DNA from: Sipunculus nudus
Lineage: Eukaryota > Annelida > Sipuncula > Golfingiida > Sipunculidae
NCBI GenBank assembly: GCA_026874595.1
Contig: JAPPUL010000074.1
Coordinates: forward strand, 1-64,000
Length of the DNA: 64,000 nt
Direction of reading: 5' to 3'
Part shown: positions 36,050-44,952 of the stretch, piece by piece
How positions within the stretch are numbered: position 1 is the first letter of the stretch
Layout: the number at the start of each line of letters is the position of its first letter
Translations under genes and position numbers: made by a program
The notes under the pieces: model-generated
What the model was told of the DNA's origin: nothing
The model's input: only the letters and a program-made list of their open reading frames with translations
The model's database searches: none

Positions 36050-38026
36050 TTACTCACTTAATTTAACACCTGCCGTTTTAAGCTTTTCTATTATCTTAAG
36101 ATTTTTGTTATTTGAAAAAAAAGCTTTTAACTCCTGTCCTGCTTTATTTCCAATGCACAAAAACAAAGATTTCTCATCAGCGTTTATTATTTTCTCAAGC
36201 GATTTATACTCCTTTGCAAGCATATTACTTTGTTTTGTCCCAATCCGTGGTATGCCAAGTCCCTTTATAAGTAAATTTAAGGGAGTTTTTTTGCTTTTGG
36301 TTATATTCTCAAGTATTTTATGAGCTAACTTCTCACTTAGTCCTGCATCAATTGTTAGCTTTTCTTTTGTCAAGTAAAATATATCTGCATAATCCTTTAT
36401 AAGTTCTTTTTCTACAAGTAGTTTTATAGTCTTTTTGCCAAGGGCATCTATATTAAGTGCATCACGTTGTACAAAGTTTATTATTTGACGTGTAATCTTT
36501 TTGACACAAAACATATTAACACAAGTCGTATTATACAAAATCGTATTCTCAAGATTTACATCATCGCAGTAGGGACATATGATATTCTCCAAAGAAGCTT
36601 TTCTTTCAAAAAGAACGCTTTTAACAAATAAAGGGAATAACGTATCATTATACTTATCTTTTGCATAACCTTTGTACTTAAACTCAATATCTAGTTTAAA
36701 ACACTTTAAACACCTTATTTTGATGCTTATATTATCGTATAAAGTCTCATCACAAGAAGGACATCTTGTTGGGATTTTTATAGGAGCACTTTGTTCTCGC
36801 TTGTTATACAAAACTTCATGTACTTTAGGTATTATCTCACCGCTTTTTTCAAGCAGTATGTAATCTCCAAGTCGAATATCTTTTCGTATAACCTCGCCAA
36901 AATTATGAAGTGAGACACGGCTAACACGAGTATTTGATAACTCAACAGGCTCAAGCAAGGCAATAGGGGTTATATCACCAGATGAGCCAACAGATAGTTC
37001 TATGGAGTTTATAATGGTTTGTTTTTTAAGCGCTTGATATTTGTATGCGATTGCCCATTTAGGATACTTTGTATCAACGCCAAGAATATTTTGTTTTTCA
37101 ATCGAATCTAATTTAATAACAAGGCCATCGGTTTCAAAGTCAAGCTTATCTTTTATAGTCTCAAAATGCAAGATATATTCTTCTATGTCTTTTTTATTTT
37201 CAAAAACTTCAAAATTGTTTACCTTAAATCCTAAATCCTTTAAGAATTCAAGCCTTTTGGAATGAGTTTGTAAGTTAGTATTTTTGTCGATATCCTTTAC
37301 TATCAAAGTATAAAAAAGAGCAGAAAGCGGGCGCTGTGCAACAAGACGTGGTTCTGACAAAAGCATTGAGCCTGATGCGGCATTGCGAGCATTTGGAAAA
37401 ATCTTTTTATTTATTTCTTTTTGTGATTGACTGAAGAAGTCGAATGTAGTTTGCTTTTTAAAACCCGCCTTAAAGCGTTCAAAATCCTTTTTAGGAAAGA
37501 ATATCTCGCCTCGAACTTCAATATCGGATGCTAGATTTATGGTTTTAGGAATAGATTTAATGGTTAAGACGTTTTGGGTAACATCGTTTCCGGTTTTGCC
37601 ATCGCCTCTTGTTATGGCTTTATGTAAGGTTTTGTTTTTATATATAATACTAATAGCAAGGCCATCTATTTTAGGTTCTAAAACAAACGGTATTTTATCA
37701 AAGCGGGCATTGATACGTTTAAAGAAGCTATTTAAATCGTCTAAAGAATAAACATTGTTAATGCTTAACATGGGAGTTTGATGAGCTATTTTGGGTAAGG
37801 ATGTAGTTAAGCTTGAACCGATGTGTTTGGTGGGGGAGTTTGGGTTTGCGAGGTTTGGATAGTCCTTTTCTAAAGCCTTAAGTTTATTAATAAGCTTATC
37901 ATATTCAATATCGCTTATAGAAGGGCTATTATCGGTAAAATATAATTTGTTATGATGATTTATCTTTTCAATTAGCTTATTGATTTGTTGTTTTATAGAG
38001 TTAGTATTTTCTTGCTTGGCATCCAT
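36050..38026 (-). CDS. ligA: NAD+-dependent DNA ligase with extra zinc ribbon and no BRCT domain
   Basis: 658 residues. Domain Ia (HNKLYFTDNSPSISDIEYDKL), the adenylation motif LEPKIDGLAI with the nucleophilic Lys near residue 118, ITRGDGKTGNDVT and VRGEIFF, the OB-fold part SVGSSGDITPIALLEP, and helix-hairpin-helix region (LIKGLGIPRIG) are all present. Two four-cysteine clusters occur: RCPSC...RCLKC (about 420-441) and ICPYC...TTCVNMFC (about 483-506). Known LigA proteins have only the second. The protein stops at KIIEKLKTAGVKLSE, exactly where the BRCT domain normally starts, and only 115 bp separate its stop from exbD. It seals nicks in replication and repair. Confidence 0.93.
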   Translation of the reverse strand: MDAKQENTNSIKQQINKLIEKINHHNKLYFTDNSPSISDIEYDKLINKLKALEKDYPNLANPNSPTKHIGSSLTTSLPKIAHQTPMLSINNVYSLDDLNSFFKRINARFDKIPFVLEPKIDGLAISIIYKNKTLHKAITRGDGKTGNDVTQNVLTIKSIPKTINLASDIEVRGEIFFPKKDFERFKAGFKKQTTFDFFSQSQKEINKKIFPNARNAASGSMLLSEPRLVAQRPLSALFYTLIVKDIDKNTNLQTHSKRLEFLKDLGFKVNNFEVFENKKDIEEYILHFETIKDKLDFETDGLVIKLDSIEKQNILGVDTKYPKWAIAYKYQALKKQTIINSIELSVGSSGDITPIALLEPVELSNTRVSRVSLHNFGEVIRKDIRLGDYILLEKSGEIIPKVHEVLYNKREQSAPIKIPTRCPSCDETLYDNISIKIRCLKCFKLDIEFKYKGYAKDKYNDTLFPLFVKSVLFERKASLENIICPYCDDVNLENTILYNTTCVNMFCVKKITRQIINFVQRDALNIDALGKKTIKLLVEKELIKDYADIFYLTKEKLTIDAGLSEKLAHKILENITKSKKTPLNLLIKGLGIPRIGTKQSNMLAKEYKSLEKIINADEKSLFLCIGNKAGQELKAFFSNNKNLKIIEKLKTAGVKLSE

Positions 38027-38147
38027 AATATTACAATATCGAAGAGTATGATTTTTGTGTATAAAAATTCCTTTAAGAAAGTGTGATTATTTTTATTATT
38101 TATATCCACAATAGTATAATTTAAGATATTTAAAGAAGGAGAGCTAT

Positions 38148-39122
38148 GTGAAGTTACTAGTAATATTATTAGCGGTAGTGTTTTTATCATATTGTGAGGA
38201 TAAAGATAAGTCAAAAGAAGATTTAAACTTAAAGCTAAGCAAAGAAGGGAAATTAATAATAAGCACGTTAATCCCGCCCCAAGCCTATATAATAAAAGAG
38301 ATTGTTGATGGGAGAGAAATAGAAGTTTATAATATAATAGGGCCGACTGATAATATGCATACATATACAATGGGGGTTAAGAAAGCAGGTAAACTTATAA
38401 AATCAAATATCTACTTTAGTCTAGGAATAAAGCATTTTGGAATTGAGGAGAAGATAGAAAAGCTTCTTAAAGACAATGAAGTGGCAGTTAGGAGTATGAG
38501 TAAGGGTATAGAGGTGATTTTGGATGCTGAGGATGAGGGCAAAGGGGATAGAGAAGGGGATAGTGAGGCGAAAAAGGAGGAGCATGGTGATGCTGAGCAT
38601 GAGGGAGAAGCAGATGTGCACGGACATGGGGGTGGCGATACGCATGTATTTTTGTCTTTAGCTAATATAAGTATTTTAGCCGAAAATGTTTACGATGAGA
38701 TGGTGCTTATAGACAGGGCTTCAAAGGATATATATAAAAAGAATCTGGATAAGTTTTTGGGCAAGGTAAGAGCTACAAAAGAGAATATAAGTAAGGAATT
38801 AGAAGGGCTTAGGGGCAAATCGTTTTTAATATACCATCCGTCCCTTGGCTACTTTGCAAAAGAGTTTGGACTTAAGCAAGTGTCAATGGAGTTTGAAGGC
38901 AAACCGTTTGGAGCAAAACGACTTAAGGAAATAATGTCGTTTATAAAAAAGCATGATATAAAGGGTCTTATAGCGCAAAAAGGGTTTAGTGAGAAGTTAG
39001 CAAAACTAATATCTGAGCGTAGATCTTTATTATTGTTATATATAAACCCACTTGAAGAGGACGTACTAGAGAACTTAAAAGATATATCTAAGAAGGTAAA
39101 GCAAGCAATAGATGGCGAATAA
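38148..39122 (+). CDS. znuA: Metal (zinc-type) ABC transporter substrate-binding lipoprotein
   Basis: 324 residues from a GTG start at 38148, with GGAGAG five bases before it. The signal sequence KLLVILLAVVFLSYC ends in a lipobox-like LSYC, so a lipoprotein is likely. The cluster A-I fold is seen in LIISTLIPPQAYIIKEIVDG, DNMHTY (first metal His), GIKHFG, IYHPSLGYFAKEF and LIAQKGFS. A flexible acidic and His-rich loop (about 140-168, EEHGDAEHEGEADVHGHGGG) is the usual marker of zinc binders. It is the first gene of znuACB. The 121-bp divergent spacer to ligA shows no clear operator. Confidence 0.92.
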   Translation: MKLLVILLAVVFLSYCEDKDKSKEDLNLKLSKEGKLIISTLIPPQAYIIKEIVDGREIEVYNIIGPTDNMHTYTMGVKKAGKLIKSNIYFSLGIKHFGIEEKIEKLLKDNEVAVRSMSKGIEVILDAEDEGKGDREGDSEAKKEEHGDAEHEGEADVHGHGGGDTHVFLSLANISILAENVYDEMVLIDRASKDIYKKNLDKFLGKVRATKENISKELEGLRGKSFLIYHPSLGYFAKEFGLKQVSMEFEGKPFGAKRLKEIMSFIKKHDIKGLIAQKGFSEKLAKLISERRSLLLLYINPLEEDVLENLKDISKKVKQAIDGE

Positions 39123-39139
39123 TAGTTTTAAATAATATG

Positions 39140-39222
39140 GGGTTAAATACTATGAACGAGAAACTCCTTATCAGCATTACTTACAAAGCCTACCGTATTC
39201 CGGGTAAATACTATGAATGAGA
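39140..39222. repeat. Imperfect direct repeat in the znuA-znuC spacer
   Basis: GGTTAAATACTATGAACGAG (39141-39160) and GGGTAAATACTATGAATGAG (39203-39222) differ at two positions and are 62 bases apart. Between them an ATG at 39152 opens a 22-codon frame ending at 39218-39220. The spacer may be a duplicated leader segment; a coding role is unproven. Confidence 0.75.
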
Positions 39223-39238
39223 GTAAAATCTAAAGGTT

Positions 39239-39985
39239 ATGGGAGAAGAAATACTATTAAAAGTATCTGACTTATCGTTTGCCTATAAACGTAGTTCCTT
39301 AATTCTGGAGGATGTAAATTTTTTGGTTAAGCGGGGGGACTATGTAACATTGATAGGCCCGAATGGGGGAGGGAAGACAACATTAGTAAAAGTGATATTA
39401 GGGCTTTTGAAGGGGGGCAGAGGGAGGGTATGGTTAAATGGCAAATATGTAAAAGACAAAAGAGATATAGGCTACGTTCCGCAATTGATGATGTTTGACA
39501 TGAGTTTTCCGGTTTTAGTGCAGGATGTAGTATTAATGGGCCTATTATATAATAAATCTCGCGGGATATTTTATTCAAAGAAGTCAAAAGGTTTTGCAGA
39601 AGAGGCATTAGAAAGGGTAGGGATGCTTGAGTATAAAAAGAGTAGTATAAACGAACTTTCGGGAGGCCAAATACAGAGGGTGTTAATAGCGCGAGCAATG
39701 GTATCCCGTCCTAAATTATTAATTCTTGATGAACCAACAAATTTTGTAGATGAAGGTCTTAAATCATCTTTTTGTCAAATGCTTCGTGATTGGCAAAAGG
39801 ACATAACAATTTTGTTGATAACACATGATCTTGGCGTGGTATCAAGCTTTGCGAACAAGATATTATGTATAAATCGCAGGGTGTACGTGCATGAAGATTA
39901 CCGGGAGTCTTTTAAGAGTTTACAAAAGCTATACGGTTCTGAGGCTTCATTAGTATCGCATCATCTATTAGATAAACATCCTTAA
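39239..39985 (+). CDS. znuC: Metal ABC transporter ATP-binding protein
   Basis: 248 residues. Walker A GPNGGGKTTLVK (about 39-50), Q-loop YVPQLMMFD, signature NELSGGQIQR (about 138-147), Walker B LLILDEPTNFVD and switch LLITHDLG are complete. GVVSSFANKILCINRR and the RVYVHEDYRE segment are typical of the ZnuC/MntB branch, where the C-terminus is HG-rich. It energises uptake by the znuA/znuB pair. It starts 116 bp after znuA and is followed 63 bp later by znuB. Confidence 0.95.
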   Translation: MGEEILLKVSDLSFAYKRSSLILEDVNFLVKRGDYVTLIGPNGGGKTTLVKVILGLLKGGRGRVWLNGKYVKDKRDIGYVPQLMMFDMSFPVLVQDVVLMGLLYNKSRGIFYSKKSKGFAEEALERVGMLEYKKSSINELSGGQIQRVLIARAMVSRPKLLILDEPTNFVDEGLKSSFCQMLRDWQKDITILLITHDLGVVSSFANKILCINRRVYVHEDYRESFKSLQKLYGSEASLVSHHLLDKHP

Positions 39986-40048
39986 ACTGCTATAAAAATA
40001 AAATAACATGCTTTATAAAAATAGGTTATAGGAACAAGAGTAGTATAA

Positions 40049-40879
40049 ATGCTTGATATATTCACAACATATGGATTTTTAAAGATAGCTTTATATACAG
40101 GTATTCTTGCAAGTATATTATGCGGTGTAATAGGGACTTATATAGTAGTTAATAAGAATGTATTTATTAGTGCAGGAATTAGTCATATATCATTTGGTGG
40201 ACTTGGGATAGCGTATTATCTAAATTACCCACCTTTTATGGGAGCCCTTTTATTTTCAAGTATTAGTGCAATTTTCCTTGGCTTATCTTCTAATAAAAAC
40301 TCAAAACAAAGTGATACAAGTATAGGTATACTATGGGCTTTGGGCACTGCTATTGGTATTCTCTTTATACATTTAACTCCTGGCTATTCTCCTGATCTTA
40401 TGAGTTATTTATTTGGCAATATTTTGATAGTATCTAATAGTGAATTATATAAAATGCTCATAATCGTAGTATTAGTTGCGTCTTTCTTTATATTATTCTA
40501 TAAAGAGATATTAGTCTTTTCATTTGATCGGGATTTTGCTGTTGTAAAAGGGATACATTCTGCTTGTTTTAACGTTATTATATATATATTTATCTCATTT
40601 AGCATAGTCTCTCTAATTGAACTTGTTGGCATTATGCTTGTAATGGCGTTACTTACGATTCCCCCATCTATAGCTATTTTATTTTCCTCCTCTTTTCGCA
40701 ATATAATATTTCTTAGTATACTAATAAGCGTTGTATTTGTTTTTATAGGACTTATATGGGCATATTATACAGATATTCCTTCAGGAGTCCTTATTACTTT
40801 GCCACAGGGTGTTTTATTGTTTATCCTTAAAGGATTTAAATATCTTAAAGGGAAAAGAACTTCACAGCCAGCAGCCTAA
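40049..40879 (+). CDS. znuB: Metal ABC transporter permease
   Basis: 276 residues with about eight hydrophobic segments. GILASILCGVIGTYIVVNKN and SAGISHISFGGLGIAY match the conserved start of ABC-3 family permeases; VVKGIHSACFNVIIYIFISF, IVSLIELVGIMLVMALLTIP and SAIFLG are also typical (the long stretches are quoted in 20-residue parts). With ZnuA and ZnuC it imports zinc (manganese or iron cannot be excluded). Codon usage is more T-rich than in znuC, as expected of a membrane protein. Confidence 0.93.
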   Translation: MLDIFTTYGFLKIALYTGILASILCGVIGTYIVVNKNVFISAGISHISFGGLGIAYYLNYPPFMGALLFSSISAIFLGLSSNKNSKQSDTSIGILWALGTAIGILFIHLTPGYSPDLMSYLFGNILIVSNSELYKMLIIVVLVASFFILFYKEILVFSFDRDFAVVKGIHSACFNVIIYIFISFSIVSLIELVGIMLVMALLTIPPSIAILFSSSFRNIIFLSILISVVFVFIGLIWAYYTDIPSGVLITLPQGVLLFILKGFKYLKGKRTSQPAA

Positions 40880-40975
40880 AATTTGAATATTATGATTAGT
40901 TTTATTAAACTTAAGTTTATTTTTTAAAGAGCTCTTTTTATTGCAAGTACAAGGAATATTTTATAAGGGAATCAT

Positions 40976-41758
40976 ATGCGGCTTAGTTGGATAGCAAATA
41001 CTTTGAGTTTTGGTAACTTTTTTTGTGGTTTTTTGTCTATAATTAGCTCTGCAGTTGGTTCATTTAGTGCAGTTAATCACTATTATTATGTATATGCGAC
41101 TTTGTTTATAATGATGGCAGGACTTTTTGACACTTTAGACGGACGTATTGCCAGAAGGATTAACCAACCAAATCCACTTGGAAAAGACCTTGATTCTTTT
41201 GCAGATCTTGTAACTTTTGGGCTTGCGCCTGCTTTTATGTTCTTTTTCATGTTTTTTGGCAATGAACCTTATTATAAGTCACCTATTAGTGAATTTTATG
41301 TTTTTGGGAGTTTTTTTTCTTTTCTATTTCCTTTGTTTTCAGCTTTAAGACTTGCCCGGTTTAATGTATCTAATATGACTAATGCTTTTTCGGGTCTACC
41401 TTCGCCTATTGCTGGTGGAAGTGCTGTTATGATTTTAAACTTCCCTAATTTGCCAGAGATTTTGCCTGTAGAATATATAATATATTACGTATTTGGACTT
41501 ACCCTAAAAATAGCATTACCTTGGTGGTTTGTTTCGTTTATGTTTGTTTTTTATGCTTCTTTAATGGGCTCGAAGTTCATGTTTTTAAAGACCTCACCAA
41601 GCTTTATGAACTTTGCAAGACATAATTCTTTTGCAGCTAACTTTCAAAGTGCTTTATATCTTCTATGCTTGATCTTGCTTTTTAAATACTTTTTGCTTGT
41701 TTATGCCCTCTTTTATACCTTTAAACCTATAATAACTTTTAAACGTTTTAAAGATTAA
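40976..41758 (+). CDS. pssA: CDP-diacylglycerol-serine O-phosphatidyltransferase
   Basis: 260 residues, multi-pass membrane protein. The CDP-alcohol phosphatidyltransferase motif D-G-x2-A-R-x8-G-x3-D-x3-D is intact: DTLDGRIARRINQPNPLGKD plus LDSFADLVTFG. IANTLSFGNFFCGFLSII is the usual PssA N-terminus. It makes phosphatidylserine, the precursor of phosphatidylethanolamine. It follows znuB by 96 bp on the same strand; whether it shares the zinc operon transcript is unclear. A phosphatidylserine decarboxylase is not seen in the window. Confidence 0.93.
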   Translation: MRLSWIANTLSFGNFFCGFLSIISSAVGSFSAVNHYYYVYATLFIMMAGLFDTLDGRIARRINQPNPLGKDLDSFADLVTFGLAPAFMFFFMFFGNEPYYKSPISEFYVFGSFFSFLFPLFSALRLARFNVSNMTNAFSGLPSPIAGGSAVMILNFPNLPEILPVEYIIYYVFGLTLKIALPWWFVSFMFVFYASLMGSKFMFLKTSPSFMNFARHNSFAANFQSALYLLCLILLFKYFLLVYALFYTFKPIITFKRFKD

Positions 41759-41789
41759 TCGAAAGTATTGGAAGATGTTTTAAGAGTTG

Positions 41790-42830
41790 TTATTTTTGAC
41801 TACGCTTTTTTCTAAGCCAACGTTTGTATAGTTCTATATTCCTTAGATGTCCTATCCAGGTTTCTGAGAATAGGTGGCTCCTATCGTCTTTTGCAACAAA
41901 GTATATATATTTATTATCATCAGGATTTAAAGCTGCTATAATTGAGGCTTTTCCGGGATTGGCTATTGGGGAGGGTGGTAGTTTCTTGTTCCGATAGGTA
42001 TTATAAGGCGATTTTATATCAAGATCACCTCGTTTTCGGGATAGGTTACCCTTGTATTTGTTTTTGCGTAGTAAGGCATATATTACAGTTGGATCACATT
42101 CTAAACGCATATTAATCCTAAGTCGGTTATGAAAAACACCAGATACTATAGTTCTTTCAAAGGGTATTGATGTTTCCTTCTCTATTAATGACGATAGGGT
42201 AATTACTTCATGCTTTGTTAAATTTAGCTTGTCTTTTGTCCTTTCAAATTCTTCATGAGGAAAATGCTCGTCAAAGGTTTTAAGCATTCTTTTTATTAAT
42301 TGCTGAGGTTTTGTATCTTTTTTAAGATAGTAGGTTGTTGGGTATAGGTAGCCTTCTAGGGTATCACTTGGTATATTATATTCTTTTAATAGAGTTTTAT
42401 CTTTTGTTAGGTTTATAAATTCAGATTCTGACTTTATTAAATTCTTTTTGTAAAGCAAACTTGATATGTCGTATATGTTGTAACCTTCTGGGATAGTTAG
42501 TACTATCTTCTCCTCAAGTATGTCTCCTTCAATAAGCTTTTCTGCTATGGTGTAGGGACTCATGCTATCGTTTAGTAAGTATCTTCCTTTTTGAATCTTT
42601 TCTCCTTTGTGCAAAAGCAGCTTACCATAGGCAAGCAGTATGTATTTACTACTTAATATCTTTTCTTTATAAAGTCTTCTACTTATACTTGAAAAGCCTT
42701 CCTTAGCATGTACTTCGAATGTTAGCTGCTTTCCATTTGAGGGTGATTTGCTTGCAATATATATATATGTTGTTAATACTATTACTATAAGTACTACTGT
42801 AAATAGTAGTATAAGTATCTTTTGTTTCAT
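41790..42830 (-). CDS. mltG: Endolytic murein transglycosylase MltG (YceG-like)
   Basis: 346 residues. One N-terminal membrane anchor (about 4-26, ILILLFTVVLIVIVLTTYIY). The LysM-like region is followed by the catalytic part: LEGYLYPTTYYL, ITLSSLIEKETSIPFERTIV with the catalytic Glu in IEKE, VFHNRLRINMRLECDPTVIY, SPYNTYRNKKLPPSPIANPG and YFVAKDDRSHLFSETW. It cuts nascent glycan strands in the periplasm. Last gene of a probable tolC-like/TPR/mltG unit, 39 bp downstream of the TPR gene. Confidence 0.95.
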   Translation of the reverse strand: MKQKILILLFTVVLIVIVLTTYIYIASKSPSNGKQLTFEVHAKEGFSSISRRLYKEKILSSKYILLAYGKLLLHKGEKIQKGRYLLNDSMSPYTIAEKLIEGDILEEKIVLTIPEGYNIYDISSLLYKKNLIKSESEFINLTKDKTLLKEYNIPSDTLEGYLYPTTYYLKKDTKPQQLIKRMLKTFDEHFPHEEFERTKDKLNLTKHEVITLSSLIEKETSIPFERTIVSGVFHNRLRINMRLECDPTVIYALLRKNKYKGNLSRKRGDLDIKSPYNTYRNKKLPPSPIANPGKASIIAALNPDDNKYIYFVAKDDRSHLFSETWIGHLRNIELYKRWLRKKRSQK

Positions 42831-42869
42831 AAGGTGTTTTTTTAAACCCTCTTATTACCAGTCTTTTTT

Positions 42870-44951
42870 TTATCGTACTTCCTTTTTTACACTTTCTTCT
42901 TTGTCTTCTTCTTTGTCTTCTTCTTTGTCTTCTTCTTTGTCTCCTTCTCTATCCTCACCGCCATCCTCCTCTATATCTTCTTCTGTGCCATATACTTCGC
43001 TCCCTTCTCCTATATCTTCGTCTAATTCGCCATCCTGCATACTCTCTTTTAAATCTTTTATAAGTACTTCTATATTCTGTGCATTCTTACTCCCAAGACT
43101 TATAAATAGTTCATAGGCTTTTGTATAATAATTAAGTGCCTTTTTATAATCTTTTTCTGTCGTGTTTATTAAGCCTAACATCCAGTAAGTGAGAGCTTCC
43201 CCCTCTTTATAATTTATTGATTTTAACATTAAAAGACTTTCGTTATATATTTTTATGGCATCCTTTTTTTTATCACTTCCTATATATAATGAAGCTATGC
43301 TTATTTTAGTTAGTGCTTCCCCTAGTTTATCTTTTATTCCCTTCCGTATTTTTAGTGCCTCATTAAAGTAATATAGGGATTTCTTCGGTTTTTTAAGTTC
43401 ACTGTAAAACGCGCCTAGGCTTGTGTAACTTTTTGCTATCTCTTGCTTTATTTCCATTTCTTTACTGTTTTGTAGGGCCTTCTCGTAATACGAAAGCGAC
43501 TTTATATACTCTTTCCCTTCTTTATGTAAATCACCGAGTAGACGGTAGGTATTTGTTTGCTCTTTTATGTCTTTATTATATTTTTGGATTTTTAATGTTT
43601 GTTTTAATAGTTTATTCAGCTTTACTTTGTTTTTGTAAAGTCCACTACTAAAAACCTTTTGGATAACTATACTGTGCGTCTTTAAATAGGGCTTGCTCTT
43701 TTGCAATAACTCTTCAAATATTTTAAGCCGCCTCTTTGGTGCAACCGATTCAAGTAGATCTAAAAGCAATAATTTCCACTTTATAACTTCTTTTGGTTCA
43801 CTTGACTGTTCTGCGATTAGTATAGCTTGGTTTAAGAGCTTTGTTGACTTTTTATATTCACCCTCAAGATAAAGTAAATGGCTTAGTGAATATAAAACAA
43901 CTCCTTCGCCCACTTTGTCATTTGCCCAGCTTGATAGCTTTAGTGCTTCGTGATAATAAGCTCGTCCTGTGTCATATTCTCCTTGACTTATATAATATCT
44001 TCCAAGCTTTAGTTTAGATGCTAAATTAAGAGTGTAATCATTTATTTCTAAAGACGTTTTAAGTACTTTTTCATATAATTTAAGTGCCCCTGCTTTATTA
44101 CCACGATTTTCCATTATACTACCAAGTTTTAAACTTGCTCTTAGCACTTCTTTTAAGAGTTTAGCCTTTTTGGACTTTTGAAAGAATTTGCTAAGAAAAT
44201 AGTTTGCTTTTGGTAAATGCCCTTGTTCGTAGTATATTATGCCTTCAAGGTATAATCTATCAAGGTCGTCTTCTCTAAGAAGTTTTACGCTTTTTAATGC
44301 CATTTTAAAATCTTCCCGTAAATAACTTAAAAAAGCGTTTGTGTAAGCACTAGCCTCCTTTAGGCTCTTTGGACTTTTTGATATGTAGCGTCTGAAATTA
44401 TTACTTGCAAAGTTTAAGTCATTAACATATTTTATCCTCATTATTTCAACCAGCTTAGTTACAAGCCTCTCTATAAGATTTGTGAATCCTTTTCTACTAC
44501 CCCCTATTGAAACTTTATCTATTAAAACTTTATCCTTTAATTTATCCTTTAAATTGCTCTTTAAATTAGTATTTGATAGCCATACTCTTAGATTTATATT
44601 AGCACCTGATAGCTTATACTCCCCTCCTATAAAGCATCTGCCTTCTAAGAACTTTTGTTTTGAAAGTAAGCTATTTACTACACGCATATTAGCTATATAT
44701 CCAAGTCCATTATATATGAAATATTCAAACGCTTTTGTATTTGTTTCATCCTTTGAGGTATTCGCAATTGAGGCGTTTGTAATGCTGCTTACTACCACTT
44801 CTGTGCATTTGTTTAATCTTTTAGTATTTAATCTTTTAGTATTTAGCCCTTTAGCAGATACTTCTTTAGTATCTAAATTTATAGTATATGCATCTTTGCT
44901 CAACACGCAAAACAGTATTAATATCTTTAGTAGGATTATTGCATTTTGCAC
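42870..44951 (-). CDS. Secreted or anchored TPR protein with acidic repetitive C-terminus
   Basis: 693 residues. A hydrophobic N-terminal segment (IILLKILILFCVLSKDAYTI) suggests export. Residues about 60-165 contain a non-TPR domain that resembles the peptidoglycan/curlin-type assembly modules only vaguely. From about 200 a long series of tetratricopeptide repeats occurs, e.g. GALKLYEKVLKTSLEINDYT, YISQGEYDTGRAYYHEALKL, SYYEKALQNSKEMEIKQEIA and GSDKKKDAIKIYNESLLMLK. The tail is Glu/Asp-rich with KEED repeats. An interaction scaffold is likely; partners are unknown. It starts one base after the TolC-like gene, so a joint envelope role is plausible. Confidence 0.8.
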   Translation of the reverse strand: MQNAIILLKILILFCVLSKDAYTINLDTKEVSAKGLNTKRLNTKRLNKCTEVVVSSITNASIANTSKDETNTKAFEYFIYNGLGYIANMRVVNSLLSKQKFLEGRCFIGGEYKLSGANINLRVWLSNTNLKSNLKDKLKDKVLIDKVSIGGSRKGFTNLIERLVTKLVEIMRIKYVNDLNFASNNFRRYISKSPKSLKEASAYTNAFLSYLREDFKMALKSVKLLREDDLDRLYLEGIIYYEQGHLPKANYFLSKFFQKSKKAKLLKEVLRASLKLGSIMENRGNKAGALKLYEKVLKTSLEINDYTLNLASKLKLGRYYISQGEYDTGRAYYHEALKLSSWANDKVGEGVVLYSLSHLLYLEGEYKKSTKLLNQAILIAEQSSEPKEVIKWKLLLLDLLESVAPKRRLKIFEELLQKSKPYLKTHSIVIQKVFSSGLYKNKVKLNKLLKQTLKIQKYNKDIKEQTNTYRLLGDLHKEGKEYIKSLSYYEKALQNSKEMEIKQEIAKSYTSLGAFYSELKKPKKSLYYFNEALKIRKGIKDKLGEALTKISIASLYIGSDKKKDAIKIYNESLLMLKSINYKEGEALTYWMLGLINTTEKDYKKALNYYTKAYELFISLGSKNAQNIEVLIKDLKESMQDGELDEDIGEGSEVYGTEEDIEEDGGEDREGDKEEDKEEDKEEDKEESVKKEVR
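42894..42941. repeat. 12-bp tandem repeat, 4 copies, at the 3' end of the TPR gene
   Basis: TTCTTCTTTGTC is repeated four times at 42894-42941 and encodes (D)KEEDKEEDKEED near the C-terminus. In-frame copy variation would only alter the length of the acidic tail. A second, 15-bp array (TTAGTATTTAATCTT-like units, about 44815-44850) lies near the 5' end and encodes repeated NTKRL units. Confidence 0.93.
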
Positions 44952-44952
44952 T

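Noticed and set aside
39152-39220. 22-codon gene between znuA and znuC
   Set aside because: No ribosome binding site or known similarity; noted only as part of a duplicated leader.
42870-44951. Identification of the N-terminal domain of the TPR protein as a CsgG-like lipoprotein
   Set aside because: Some spacing looks similar, but no lipobox or firm motif is visible.
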